DNA of 64,000 nucleotides from Allantophomopsis cytisporea (taxonomy: Eukaryota; Ascomycota; Leotiomycetes; Phacidiales; Phacidiaceae). Position 1 is the first letter of the stretch. Each line of letters starts with the position of its first letter. Below the pieces are notes generated by a model. The model did not search any database and was not told the origin of the DNA. It worked only from the letters and a program-made list of their open reading frames with translations. The stretch spans positions 744,001 through 808,000 of the forward strand of contig CP103034.1 in the NCBI GenBank assembly GCA_024752435.1, in the 5' to 3' direction. Positions 22,454-33,851 of this stretch are shown in pieces. The position numbers and the translations under genes are program-made.

Positions 22454-24530
22454 GGCGGGCTTTGGGGGTCAAGGGATCGTGAGCATTGCGGGTTTTCGAA
22501 GGAAGTGAAAGTGAAGTGAGTTCGAGGGAGTGACTTGGTTTTGTTGAATCATCCGCCCAAACTACCACCACCAGGGTTCTTTAGACATTTCCTTGCCTAC
22601 CTATGACTTACCACTACGTATATACGGTGGGACGGGTAAGGCCCCTCCGCTAGGAATTCTTAAGCCGGCGGGGCACGGCTTCTGGAACTCGCACTCAGAC
22701 ATTTATAAGGGTGATTCTCAGGCACACATACGCAGTGTACGGATTAATTACGCTGTGTGGATGAAAGATGCAAAAGCACGTGAATAAAGCGCAAAAAAAA
22801 AAGTCTGAAAGGTTATCTCTTGCCCTGAACTTGTTGGTCTATTTTTGACAAGGCGGAAGATATTTTTTTTAGGCGAATTGTCGATCGATTGTGGCTGCAC
22901 ACATCTTTTTACATATTTCCTATGTCTGATTTCGATCTTCATTGCAATAATCAAGAGAAACGCATAGGAAATCGCTCTTTTTTTCATGGAACAAATACGA
23001 GGATTATTCATTGCCTTAGACACCGAAATTGTAGCTTAATAACAATCCTATGTAAACAGCATAGTGAAGACTCCTGGCCACTTCATCCCCAGTGGAAATT
23101 GTGCTAGGGTCAGGTCCACCAGCACAGAGCCAGGCGCTCACGGCGCCGATGACGGCTATCTTCGGGTATTACTCAAGCTCTGGACACAGTATTGGGGAGG
23201 TGAACCTTAAATACCTCAGTATGGGGTACGGCGTGGAAGAAATTCGAATTGAGGAGTAGTAAATACGTAGGAAGACGAAAGAGAATAAGCATCACAGAGA
23301 CGGTGTAGTAGTATCTTTTGTAGCGGAGAATGTATTGCTGCAGTAGGTTTTACGTGTGAGATTCACGTGAATCAATAGGGAATACCTACCTAGGTATGCT
23401 CCACATCCATATTTGTGCTCTGACAGATGAGATATAATAATGAAATGTAAACGACAACAGAACTGGCTCCGACTAGAGTGTCGAGCACGAAACAATCTCA
23501 ATACCAAGATGGTTTCCCGGATTTCCAATGTCGAAATCGTCGTGGAGGAGTCGTTTCTTCTGTAGGTAGGTAGAGTATCAAACACGGTCTGTGTTCCGTC
23601 CCCTCAGAGCCTCACCCTTTCACCTCAGGCACGCAAGAATCCACACTCCACACGCACACTCAGGAGGATTGAATCTTACGTGGAGTAGAGACATGAAAAG
23701 GATGGCAGATGTGCGAGTGAGAGTTTCACAATGTCGCCAGGCACATTTCTCCTTTCTGCATATTCTGGGCAGGGCAGAGCAAAGCATGATATTCGAAGGG
23801 TGAGGGATGATCGATCTGTCTTCTCCTTAAGGAACTCCTACTCCTGAAGTCGAAGATGTCTTCGAGCTTACCCAGCGTTGCATGTACAGAAGGACAACAA
23901 CGCAGAGTTCTCAGGCCTTCCTTCATGCATAACACAGTACAGCAGCCAAACAAAACAGGTGTTGCTCGAGAAACGACCGTGATTCCAATACCATGTCGCG
24001 CATTGGTCTCTGGGGGCTGCATAGCATGCATCATCCTCAGTCAATGAGATTGTGCACATCATGCACACTTTGCTATTTATGCAATCCGTCTATTCTATGC
24101 AGCGCATCGCCTGCCTTTGTGTACACGGACAAACCCTTTCATGGTCACTCTCCTTTGGCTGGTGCTCTGTCCCTCGGTGGCACTCTGGGCCTGTCTGTCT
24201 ATTGTGCTTCGGTCCTCTCTCAGACCTTGTTGAGTCGAGTCGAGTCTCTTCTGGCAAGTTTCATCTCAAGGGCGACTAAAGTGACATACAGTCAGAGTGC
24301 TGGTTGGTTTGGCGTTACTAGGTATGTGCCACAGCTCTACTATCACCATATCCTACAACACTACTTACCTGACCTTTCCTACATACGAAGTCGATGTGAA
24401 TGGTCCGTCCTGGATTAGAAACACTCGCAAAAGTCAAGCAAGCACAGGCACTCGGGAACCATCCAAGAGGGCCCCTTTGTCCCTGTCACAATCCCTGGGG
24501 TTGGAAATTTCCATTGCTTGTCAATGATGT

Positions 24531-24580
24531 TCACTAATTGCCACTGGTTGCCACTGATTTTCGCTGATTATCACTGATCA
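24531..24580. repeat. Degenerate 10-base tandem repeat, five units
   Basis: Five consecutive 10-base units share a yCrCTgrTTr-like pattern: TCACTAATTG, CCACTGGTTG, CCACTGATTT, TCGCTGATTA and TCACTGATCA. The period is close to one helical turn. Non-coding; function unknown. Confidence 0.7.
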
Positions 24581-24795
24581 TCCATCCCCTAGGCAAGGTC
24601 GACCTTCGACCTTCCAGCATTGTGGAGATGCACAGATGCTCTTCCGCTATACTACACTGCAAATCCGGCTACCTATCGAGATTGAGATCTCGTTATCGAT
24701 GCTGGAAAAAGGCTGGAGTATATTCTACTCCATACAAGTATTGAAGATCCAGTTCTCTCGCTTGTCTCGTCATTCTTCACGAGCTTTTGGTTGGA

Positions 24796-24826
24796 TTCTT
24801 CTTCTTCTTCTTCTTCTTCTTCTTCA
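24796..24826. repeat. TTC trinucleotide microsatellite
   Basis: About ten copies of TTC, pyrimidine on the plus strand, in non-coding sequence about 1 kb upstream of the NIPA-like gene. Confidence 0.85.
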
Positions 24827-25855
24827 CTTCAGCTCAGCTCGCTCTTTAACTTTCATGTCATCTCCGTCTACTCCTCATGTCTGACCACCATTTAAATATG
24901 GAGTACGTACTTTCGACAATGTCAGGCCCCTTTATTATTACCACTTTCGAGTGTATTAGTATTCGTACTGCGCAATACGCTGCTCTAGAGCAAAAAAAGT
25001 CTCTCGTATGAGAGTGGTAACGTCGTAAGGAAAGTCGTAAGTCACACCCTAAGTCCGTCAGTAGTCTGATACCCTGCACTGCCCCGAAGAGTATTGCGTA
25101 GTAGTACGTAGGGGAATCTGCAAGGCAAGCGAAGCTCTCATCTTCCAACCATCCGACGCCATCGAAAACAAGCTCCCAGTGCTGCCAACTTCAATGCCTT
25201 GCTATCCCAGCAACAAAAACACCACATCCATCATTCCTCTGCGATAGATTACACTGATTTCACACATTACCCCCCTTTGGAATCAAGACTCTTCATTTAC
25301 GTGCAAAAGACAAAACCAAAAAGAGAGATCAGAAATCACCGAGTAAGGGCCTTGAGCTGTTGGTTGATATAGTCCCCAGAGTCCCAGTTGTCTCCTCAAC
25401 CAACCACTCTTCCAATAATCCCTGGAAATCCGGTCATTGTTGATTGCCAGCCTTTCGCTTCTCAAGAGTGCAACTCGACTTCCAAAACACCTGCACTTCC
25501 CACAATAACCGTTTCGAAAAGACGCCTGCCACCTTTCTGTGACGAAACGCACAAAACTTCGAATCCTACCGTGTCTCTGCAATTCGAGTTCTGTAGTTAG
25601 CTCTGCGCTCAGTACCAAGAAGTGGACCTCCGTACTTATCGCATAGCTCGGTCCCTGTGATCCCCATATCTTTATCTCGACAAAAAACAGATGGCTTGCG
25701 TACAACAATAAAGAATCCACGATAACGTTTCGAAATACAGAAAGCCATTTTGAAATCTCACAAGACATTCACTGTCGATATTGCACAGCGACTGATCCCA
25801 CTGCGTTTTATTTCCAATTACTACCGGCGGCTCTCCGCCTTACGAACCCACAATC

Positions 25856-28070
25856 ATGGACCAGACCGGGCATCTTCTCCATGAGGCTACAATTCTCTAC
25901 GCGCGTGCCAACTCCACCTCCACTAATGCTGATACCGCGAGTCGGCCGGCGATCTACAAACCAATTGGTATATGTTTGGCCGTTGCGTCAGGTCTATTTA
26001 TCGGTGTCTCCTTCGTGCTCAAGAAAGTTGGGCTACTGAAGGCGAACGTAAAGTACAATGAGGAAGCTGGAGAAGGATACAGCTATCTGAAGAATGGTTA
26101 CTGGTGGTCAGGAATGATCCTCATGATCTTGGGGGAGTTCTGCAACTTGGGCGCCTATGCTTTCGTGGATGCCATTCTCGTTACTCCTTTAGGAGCTCTC
26201 TCTGTCGTTATAACGACCATTCTCTCAGCGATTTTCCTCAAGGAACGATTGAGCATGGTTGGAAAAGTGGGATGTTTTCTGTGCATTATTGGAGCTGTGG
26301 TCATTGGTATCAATGCGCCCAGCCAATCGTCTGTTGCAGACATTCAAGAGATGCAGAATTATGTCATCGCACCCGGATTCCTCAGTTACGCTGGCGTTAT
26401 CATAATTGGTTGCACTTTCGTGGCGTTTTGGGCAGGGCCACGATATGGAAAGAAGTCCATGCTGGTCTATTTGACCATTTGCAGTTTGATCGGAGGGTTG
26501 AGTGTGGTTGCTACCCAGGGCTTGGGTGCTGCTATCGTTGCGCAGGCTGCTGGAACCCAGCAGTTTAACCAATGGTTCCTTTATGTGCTTTTGGTCTTCG
26601 TTGTGGCAACTTTACTGACAGAGATCATCTTTTTGAACGTAAGCATTGATTATCGACTTTTGAGTACACGTACTGATTACCTAAATACAGAAAGCACTCA
26701 ACCTTTTCAATGCCGCCTTAGTCACACCCACTTACTATGTATACTTCACCACCGCTACAATCATTACCTCTGCTATTCTGTTCAGAGGATTCAAGGGGAC
26801 AGTTGACCAAATTATAACTGTGGTTATGGGCTTTTTCGTCATCTGTTCTGGTGTAGTACTCCTTCAGCTTTCAAAATCTGCAAAGGACGTGCCAGATACA
26901 GCTATATTCACAGGAGACTTGGACCAGATGCGCACAATCGCTGAGCAAGAACAACCCGAATCCGAACCAAAGGCTGATGCTATCCGAGGCACTGCTGCTA
27001 TCATCAGAAGAATGTCACAATCCAGACAAAAGATGGAATTAGATGAGGCGAAGAGGATTCAAGAGGAGAAGCAGAAAGATTTGGAGCCAATTGGTGAGGA
27101 TGAGCAATTTGAATGGGATGGTCTCCGTCGTCGTCGCACAACTTATGGCTCTGGACGCTCGAATACTGTCAATTCTAGACCTCGTACCCATGAGACCGCA
27201 CACCCTCCTCTTGGAATGTCACACTTTCCAGCATACGATGAAGATGCAGAGAATGACAGACCAACCACTGGTGGCTCTCAGCTTTCCTCGAACTTTATGG
27301 GCTCCTTCAGAACACGTGCAAGGAGTGTTCTAGGCCAACATGGCCAACATGGCCAGCGTAACAGGAACGTAAGCAACAACACAGAGGATTCGCGAAGTCC
27401 AATGCATCCTGTCCCCTTAACCGAGATCCAAGTTCCCAAGAGCGAAATGACCCCGACAGAAGCGTTCTACACACCACCCCCCAACCCAAATGCGCAGGAT
27501 CACACATTCGGCCTGCCCTCCGGCCTCCGTGACAATAACACAGAATACCGTGGGGCCGGCGGCGCAACGGGCGGCGACGGCGCAGCTTCCCAACCACATA
27601 TTAAGTTCCAGAGTGACATCGCTGACTCTCGTGACCACCTCGCCCGCCCGCAATCCAACTCGGCGCGCCGCCAATTCAGCTTCCAGAACGTGTTCAAGCA
27701 CGGCAAGCATGCATCTCATGACTCCACACATGATGATCACCACCCTTCGAGTCCGACTTCCTCCCGTGCCCATCACTTCCCCGGCATGGGCGCTAGACAG
27801 GCGTCCCAGCATAAGGCACCTACTACAAATGCTACCGAGGAAGAGAGGCTTGGGCTGGTGAAAGGTGATACCAATCTCGGACTGCCGAGATATGAGGAGG
27901 AGGACTCTAGCTCCGAGGGCTGGGAGATGGAGGGAAAGGAGGTTGAGGCTGATGCACCTCGATCCCCGGATGACGAGGATGCAGAAATGTATAGGCGCCA
28001 GCGAGACAAGTTCTACCGTAAAGGAAGTGGAAGTGGTGGCGGCGGCGGTGGTGGTGGGGGATTTGTGTGA
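25856..28070 (+). CDS. NIPA-type magnesium transporter (DUF803/EamA-like)
   Basis: A polytopic membrane protein of the NIPA family, which in animals and fungi is linked to Mg2+ transport. Exons are 25856-26638 and 26691-28070 (intron 52 bp), coding 720 residues. From residue 34 to about 320 there are roughly nine hydrophobic segments. Family blocks include SGLFIGVSFVLKKVGL, NGYWWSGMILMILGEFCNLG, TPLGALSVVITTILSAIFLKE and, across the intron, FLNKALNLFNAALVTPTYYV. The C-terminal 400 residues are a hydrophilic, Ser/Arg/Asp-rich tail with little predicted order. It includes a 30-residue acidic stretch and ends in a short polyglycine run (near 28025-28065). The long tail is usual for filamentous fungi but not for animal NIPA. 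The start ATG 25856 lies after a C/T-rich leader. Substrate is inferred from the family. Confidence 0.9.
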
Positions 28071-29553
28071 TCGATTCGATATACTTGAGAGACTGTAATG
28101 GGATGGGATTGGACGGGATTGAATTGGATCTTCTTCAATTGAATGGACTAGAGCTTGGTATAGCTACTTTAGGCGTTTTGAGCGTGTTGAATTATTGGCC
28201 TTTGAGAGCTGGCCCTTGTTCCTTATTGGGATGCTTAGGATGCCTTCGCTTGTCTTGTCTGTTCATCTGTTCTGCCTGGCGAGGTCAGCGTGGCGCTGGG
28301 GTTCAATTATATGAGTCTGTCTGGGCTGTTTGTATGATGAATGATGTTGACGATGAAATGAATTTGTGTAATGAATTGAGGGGTGTGGCGGTATGATTTG
28401 TGATGTGCATATGACTGAGTGGGTTGAAGCTGGAGGTATTTACTGGTGTATTTACTACGGGCTGTATCCTGGATAGAGGTGAGCTTCTAGTTCTTAAAAG
28501 CGCCGTAATAGATTCATGTCAGTTGCATTATATGTTTGATTTCACAGACTCGAAATAGAGAAACTCTGGGTCCAATCATGCTGGAAATCATACTGTGGAT
28601 GCCATGCAACGACATAGAGCAAGAAAGGCGCCAATATTTACTATTCACGCACTTTCGACTATATAAAGTGCACCGTATAGCCAGTCAGAGATCCCCGTGA
28701 AGATGAAAACTTGCCCTACATCACCCGATTTGGAGTCCTGGAGCCAAACTGACACCACATGAGGCTAGGGGTCAGCACAGTAATATTCGAGCGAATAATG
28801 TCGACCTGTGCGACGATGATGAGAATTAGGACGATGACATGAGGAGGCTCGGAGGTGGCACCAGCTGACACCGTGGAGGTCATAAGCCATTAAGTTGACC
28901 CATTCAGCATATTGGACCATGTTGGTAAGGTCAAAATGTTGAAGATACTAGTATGATGTGGGCGCAGTGAAGGTGACTGTATAGTCTTTGCCGCTAGCAT
29001 CAATTGCTGCCCGTAACTCTTTGAGAGTGGGAGGAGGTACCAGGCTTACCCCATGGCTTTCCATCCCGAAATGGTGCTCACGTGTGATGTTCAGGTTGAG
29101 AGGAATTCAATCACTCTATATACCTCACAGTTTGCAAGTTGTGACGAGTCGGTGTTTTGGCTAGTCAATTTCGACGCGGACATTTGAGTTTTCTAGATAC
29201 TCTTGCTCAATGGGGGTGAGTCTTTGTCATGGTTGATATTAGATGTTGGTGTACTTCCCAACCTATACTCTGTTATATGTTTATGTTAGCAGCCGGAAAG
29301 TCCGTTTATACTCAAAGACGTCGAGAACCATATGTTGATTCCCATTCGAATAAATTTATCCATCAATTCTGATATCTCGGAGTGGTGAGTTGGTAAAGTC
29401 AATATCGATACAGATGACAAGAATAAACCTTGTATGAAGACTCTCAGCGACCTTGCAGATCACATCATATTGATGAATTGAATATAGTCATGTTTTTCTT
29501 CATAATAGGTCATAAGACAACTAAGTCGCTAAACGGCAAAATAACAATCACAT
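28071..29553. other. Intergenic: convergent 3' flanks
   Basis: About 1.5 kb between the 3' ends of the NIPA-like and DUF3445 genes. The only longer open frame (109 codons from 28067) overlaps the end of the NIPA-like gene and looks non-coding. No repeat or RNA gene seen. Confidence 0.5.
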
Positions 29554-30914
29554 CTAGAAAGGGTATTTCACAACCTCCTCCTCCTTTTCAACCTCAAGGC
29601 CATTCTTGACCTGTTCCTCGTGCTTCTTGTCAAGGTACTCCAAGAGGACCTTTCCATACTTATCTCTGCCCTTGTAGTTGCTAACATCATCACCCCAGCT
29701 CCTCACAGCACTAGCCAAACGTCCAGGCACATATGGCTCCTCAGCGATCTGAGTAATAGGACAGAAGTAAGTGCGAATAGTGAAGACAACACCACCAGAG
29801 CGAGGAAGACGACGGAGAGACTGGCGTTCGGAGCGGAAATGGTGGTGCTCGATAGCCTTGTCTTGCTCAGCAGTGAACCAACCAGCAGAACCGTGAGGAC
29901 CATCTTCGGAACCAATGGAGGAAGACCAGCCAAGCTCATCGTCGACCTGAATGAAGTAGTTGTTTCTCTGGACAGGAGCGTTTGGCTGGATGCGTCTGAA
30001 GAAGTTGGTCATTCCAGTGTGCAGCTTCGATCTGTAGCCAGGCACGTCGGCGTCGTCGTGGATCTCAGGCAGACTCTTGCCAAGCTTGTCCTCCAATCGC
30101 CAGAATCCGGCAAGCAAGATGGCACCAGCAAGAAGGTAGTATTGACCGTCGGGCTTCTCGAACATGATAGCAATGTCGTCTTGAATCATGCGGGCGCACA
30201 TGAGCGAGGGGTCTTCGACGAGAGGGCGTTCAACGCAGTTGAAGGTTTCGCCGGTAAGGAGATTGTCACAGCCAACAGGAGTCTTGCGGAAGAGGGTTGG
30301 GTATCGTTCTGGGAGGTATGCGCATAGTTCTTCGAGGAGTTCTACAGCTCCGTCGTATACTGATGGGTCGGTGTGGTAGCATTTTGTTCCACGTTCCTTG
30401 ATACGCTTGGCCTTGTCTTCGTGGAATTTCATGTAATGGCTATCGAGTTCTGGAGTTTGTCTTAGTAGCTGCATAGATATATTGGACAGAAATAAACATA
30501 CCAATCCAGTCATCCCAATCCATATTTCTTAATCCCATAGTGATATGATATTGGCCATGTCTGAAAGGTCTATATGGCTTTGGCTCGGAGGTATGAACAT
30601 CCCATCCGATCTTTGGAGATGCAGTTGGACGCTTGAAATCCATTGGTGTCCATACTTTAAAAACGTTAGCTAAGATTGCGTGTCTGTGGATTTCAGATAT
30701 AATTACCTCCTGGCTCTCTTGGAGGAGCCTTAAAGCTTCTCGCTGAGGGCTTTTCAAGATCTGGGGTTGGCGGTCTAGATGTGGTGGATTTTCCAAATAA
30801 TGTCGGAAGAGCTGTGACAAGCCATACTAATGCAAGAAGAGAGCATACTGTGTAGAGGCCGATCTTAGGTTCGCTCTTGATTTGGTCAATGACCTGTGTC
30901 AAGGTGTTCGCCAT
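29554..30914 (-). CDS. DUF3445 / heme-dependent oxidative N-demethylase-like protein, membrane-anchored
   Basis: This matches the DUF3445 family (PF11927), related to the alpha subunit of bacterial heme-dependent oxidative N-demethylase. Exons are 30914-30707, 30654-30502 and 30449-29554 (introns both 52 bp), giving 418 residues. Residues 19-42 form one membrane helix (IGLYTVCSLLALVWLVTALP). Family blocks are VWTPMDFKRPTASPKIGWDV, HGQYHITMGLRNMDWDDWIE, LPERYPTLF, IQDDIAIMF, LLAGAILLAGFWRLEDKLG, IHDDADVPGYRSKL, FFRRIQPNAPVQRNNYFIQVD and the RSERQSLRRLPRSGGVVFTIRTY core. The middle exon is short and supplies the start of the domain. Bacterial relatives bind heme and an Fe/FMN system; whether this fungal form does is not shown. 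It is transcribed in the same direction as ALG9, with 420 bp between. Confidence 0.85.
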
Positions 30915-31334
30915 GATGATATCCAATTGACGTCGTGATGATGTTTGTCGACACAATTGACTACTGCGATGGTTATTCACAGAAGGAGAATTAAGGGAGA
31001 CATCATTTTTCGGATTTTATCAGAATAAATATAAAATGTTTGAGTCAGTGATATCACAATGATAAGCACCAAAGAGCACCGTCTGCCCCGCCATTTGCGT
31101 TATCGCGATTGATATCGCGGATATTTTGTCCTATTTTGGTAAGGCGCACGATTATCTCCCCTACCTCAGCACATGCGCCAGTCGGGTCCAGCATAAAGAA
31201 ACCCCATCAGGAATGTTAGGCACATATGTTGCATGTAGTCAATCAGAGCTTTTGAATTTGTATTTCACAATGTAATGGGGTATCGTGCTTATTCTGTTCT
31301 CCAATATTAGGACCCTGCATATCTCTGTATATCT
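30915..31334. other. Intergenic between two minus-strand genes
   Basis: This 420 bp gap carries the promoter of the DUF3445 gene and the 3' end of ALG9. I see no gene and no repeat. Confidence 0.5.
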
Positions 31335-33318
31335 TTATTTTTCGGACTTTCGTCTCAATAAACAATGCCGCCCCCAATGCCGCCTAAACTTGTCAGGAAT
31401 AATGGGCAGATCTGGAATCCAAATCGTACGAGCAATTATATGGGTTCTTGACGCATCGAGAAATGGCTTGCATGTTATCTCTTCCCACTTGTCTTTATCC
31501 AAGATGTAATGAGGCTCCAATGCCGATGCCTCGGACCCTGGATAGTAGGTATCAACCAAGAAGGAGCATGTTCGCAGATCCGTCTACCAATTTCATCAGT
31601 CACTGTTGATATGAGTTTCTTTGATATGTCACAACTTACGTATTTTCCCATGTCCTCTTGGTTCAAGTCGTTCATACCCGCTGGCATGAGCCAAGTTCCA
31701 GACCAGAAACCGAACCCAGTCTTAGCTTCAGCAAATTCTCCGGGGAGAAGACCGTCAAATTGACTCTTGACGAATTTTGCCTTCATACCGTTGGGCAAAA
31801 AGTATGATGTTGGAAATCTGTACCACTCCTTGCTGATACAGACAGATTCTCCAGGAGCACCAATCGTACCGTTCTCTGAAGGCTGCAATGGCTCGTAGAT
31901 CTTGAGAGGCGCTGAATATCCAGTATAAATCCCATAGATACGGGCAACACCAATGTCAACAGATGCCAGCATCACGAGACTTACTACAATGAGCTTCAAT
32001 TTCGCGGGTATCTTGCCGACCAGGCTATTGGGGTCAGACTTTCCAAAGGCAGCAAGAACGATATGGAGGGCCATAGCTGCGTTCAAAGCAAGTGCTGGAT
32101 ACATCGGATACATAAAGCGCTCCTCTTTGTGTGGTTGGAACGTAAAGATGCCCAACCACAGATAAAATGGAGACATGAAGATAACGCTGCGAAGACCTGT
32201 TTGCGCTCCTTGACGAGACGATGAGAAGATCTTCTGTAAAGCAAACAATGGTAAAGCTGCGACCGCAAGAACAAACCAAATGTTAAAGTTCAGCAATAAG
32301 TTCCGAATATAGAAATGCCATGGCTCTGTGCCATAGATTTCAGGGCCTCGACCTTCCCCAGCGAAAATATTGTAGAGAATAATGTTGAGGGGAACAATCT
32401 GTGCCTTCTTGTAGAAAAAGCCAGAAATTAAGAATTCGAACGTCTGTAAAGTATCAGTAAAAACCACAGATATTTCTCAGAATGACTAACCAATACAAGC
32501 AAGCCGGCCACCGTGCCTCTTAAGAAACGCATCACAGTATCAATTAAAGCGTCCTTGCTGCTCATACTTGCAAACAAGATCTCCTCAAAGATGAATGGGG
32601 CACATAACGCCACAGAGAATGGCCATCCCAGGATTCCGCCGACAGCAAACCAGAAAATACCTTGTGCTGTCTTCAAGCCACCCCTCCAATTCATAAATGC
32701 AGCCATTCCAAGAAATGTGGTGCACATTGCAAAGCTTGATGGCAAGAATGAAGCTGACGCATGGAACATGCCAGGACTGAAGACCAAGGCCATCATATAA
32801 AAGAGAGCGATTCGAGGATTGAGAGTGCCATTGATAACTCGGAACAGCTGTGTTTCGCAGATGGCACAGAAGAAAGCGAGAGCATAGCGCACAAAATAGA
32901 ATTCCCCAACTTTTGTGCTGAAAGGTAACAGCCGCCTGAAACTACCAACAAGCGCGTGTAAGGCGACATATGTCCAGCTTCTAATGGAGAATTCTGGAGA
33001 ATATTCCCATGTTTGTAGTCCGTAACCGTGACTGAGGTAATGTGTAGGTTCCCAATAGTTGAACGTCTCGTCACAGTCTTGAATTGGTGCAAATAAAGCA
33101 GCAAGTAGATTCGCACCGAGGAAAACGTAGAAGGCTCCGATGGGCTTCACAGCGAAAGGCGTAGGTGGAGGTCTATATTAGAATCAGCTTTACTGTTTTA
33201 TAGAAACAAGCTCTTTAGTGGAAATAATGTCATACCTTTTCTTGCCATGGCCATGATGAGCTGTCGGAGCTGGAGCAGAACTAGGTGGAACGCTACCCGG
33301 AGTGTTCTGCGCCGACAT
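31335..33318 (-). CDS. ALG9: Dolichol-P-mannose alpha-1,2-mannosyltransferase Alg9 (GT22)
   Basis: Alg9 adds alpha-1,2-linked mannose residues to the lipid-linked N-glycan precursor in the ER lumen. I splice exons 33318-33236, 33172-32491, 32443-31640 and 31583-31335 (introns 63, 47 and 56 bp) into 605 residues, the size of a usual ALG9. The GT22 signature D-C-D-E-T-F-N-Y-W-E-P is in the first lumenal loop at about residues 60-70. The HKEERFMYP motif before a membrane helix is also present, as are roughly ten membrane segments. The first 30 residues form a Pro/Ser/His-rich cytosolic stretch. The C-terminal luminal domain includes TGFGFWSGTWLMP and the split Tyr/Thr join at KY-TDLRTCSFLVDTYY. 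It is divergent from NAF1 across 533 bp. Confidence 0.93.
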
Positions 33319-33851
33319 TGTTGATATTTTGTAGAAACAACGTTGTTGTTGTTGTGGAAATCAATAGAGTAAACCGTTGAGAAACTCCGTCACCGTCGAC
33401 ACATACAGAGCGCCAAAGACCGCGTAGCTGTCATTCACAGCCTTACAGCTCCACTCGCCGCTAGGTAAATTTACCTCATGCAGGGTGGTCCAAGCTGCCG
33501 AACCTTGCGGACAAGGCTTCGCAGAATTTCACAGCGAAGATCTGCCTCGAAATTATTATCGCAGCCTCTTCTTAAACATATTTTACTTGTCTAAAAATCA
33601 GAATCAACATCCCCAACAACAATTACTACTTTCTGGTAAATATTTGTGATAATCACAGATCTTATCGACATTTTCAGTCTTTTCCTAGAGAACGAATTCG
33701 GCAGCAGTTTCATATTCCACAAAAGTTCTACATCGATAGCGATAACAAGCGATAAAGTCGTTGAAGCAGATATTGTTGAAGTGACAACTATTTTTTTTTT
33801 GATAAAAAACTAGCACTCACTCAACTCTTACACTCGTTGCTATAATCCAAT
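33319..33851. promoter_or_regulatory. Shared upstream region of divergent ALG9 and NAF1
   Basis: This 533 bp stretch separates two start codons read apart. Near NAF1 it contains a poly-T run of about ten and a short CAACAA-like stretch near 33335-33350 on the ALG9 side. Both are ordinary promoter features. No factor site is assigned. Confidence 0.45.

Larger units (their letters stand above)
22454..25855. other. Gene-poor 3.4 kb region
   Basis: Lies between the divergent Mpv17-like and NIPA-like genes. It contains a degenerate 10-base tandem array at 24531-24580 and a TTC microsatellite at 24796-24826. Open frames up to 161 codons occur, but they overlap each other in several frames and show no recognisable domain or codon bias. 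The last 500 bases are C/T-rich and fit a long leader of the magnesium transporter gene. No gene is called. Confidence 0.5.

Noticed and set aside
23993..24418. 141-codon open frame in the 22.5-25.9 kb desert
   Set aside because: Overlapped by other open frames in different phases; Cys/Ser/Leu-rich and featureless.
25283..25768. 161-codon minus-strand open frame before the NIPA-like gene
   Set aside because: Sits in what appears to be the leader/promoter of a certain plus-strand gene, with no family similarity.
29620..30327. 235-codon open frame on the plus strand over the DUF3445 gene
   Set aside because: Shadow of the coding third exon; no family sequence and no leader.
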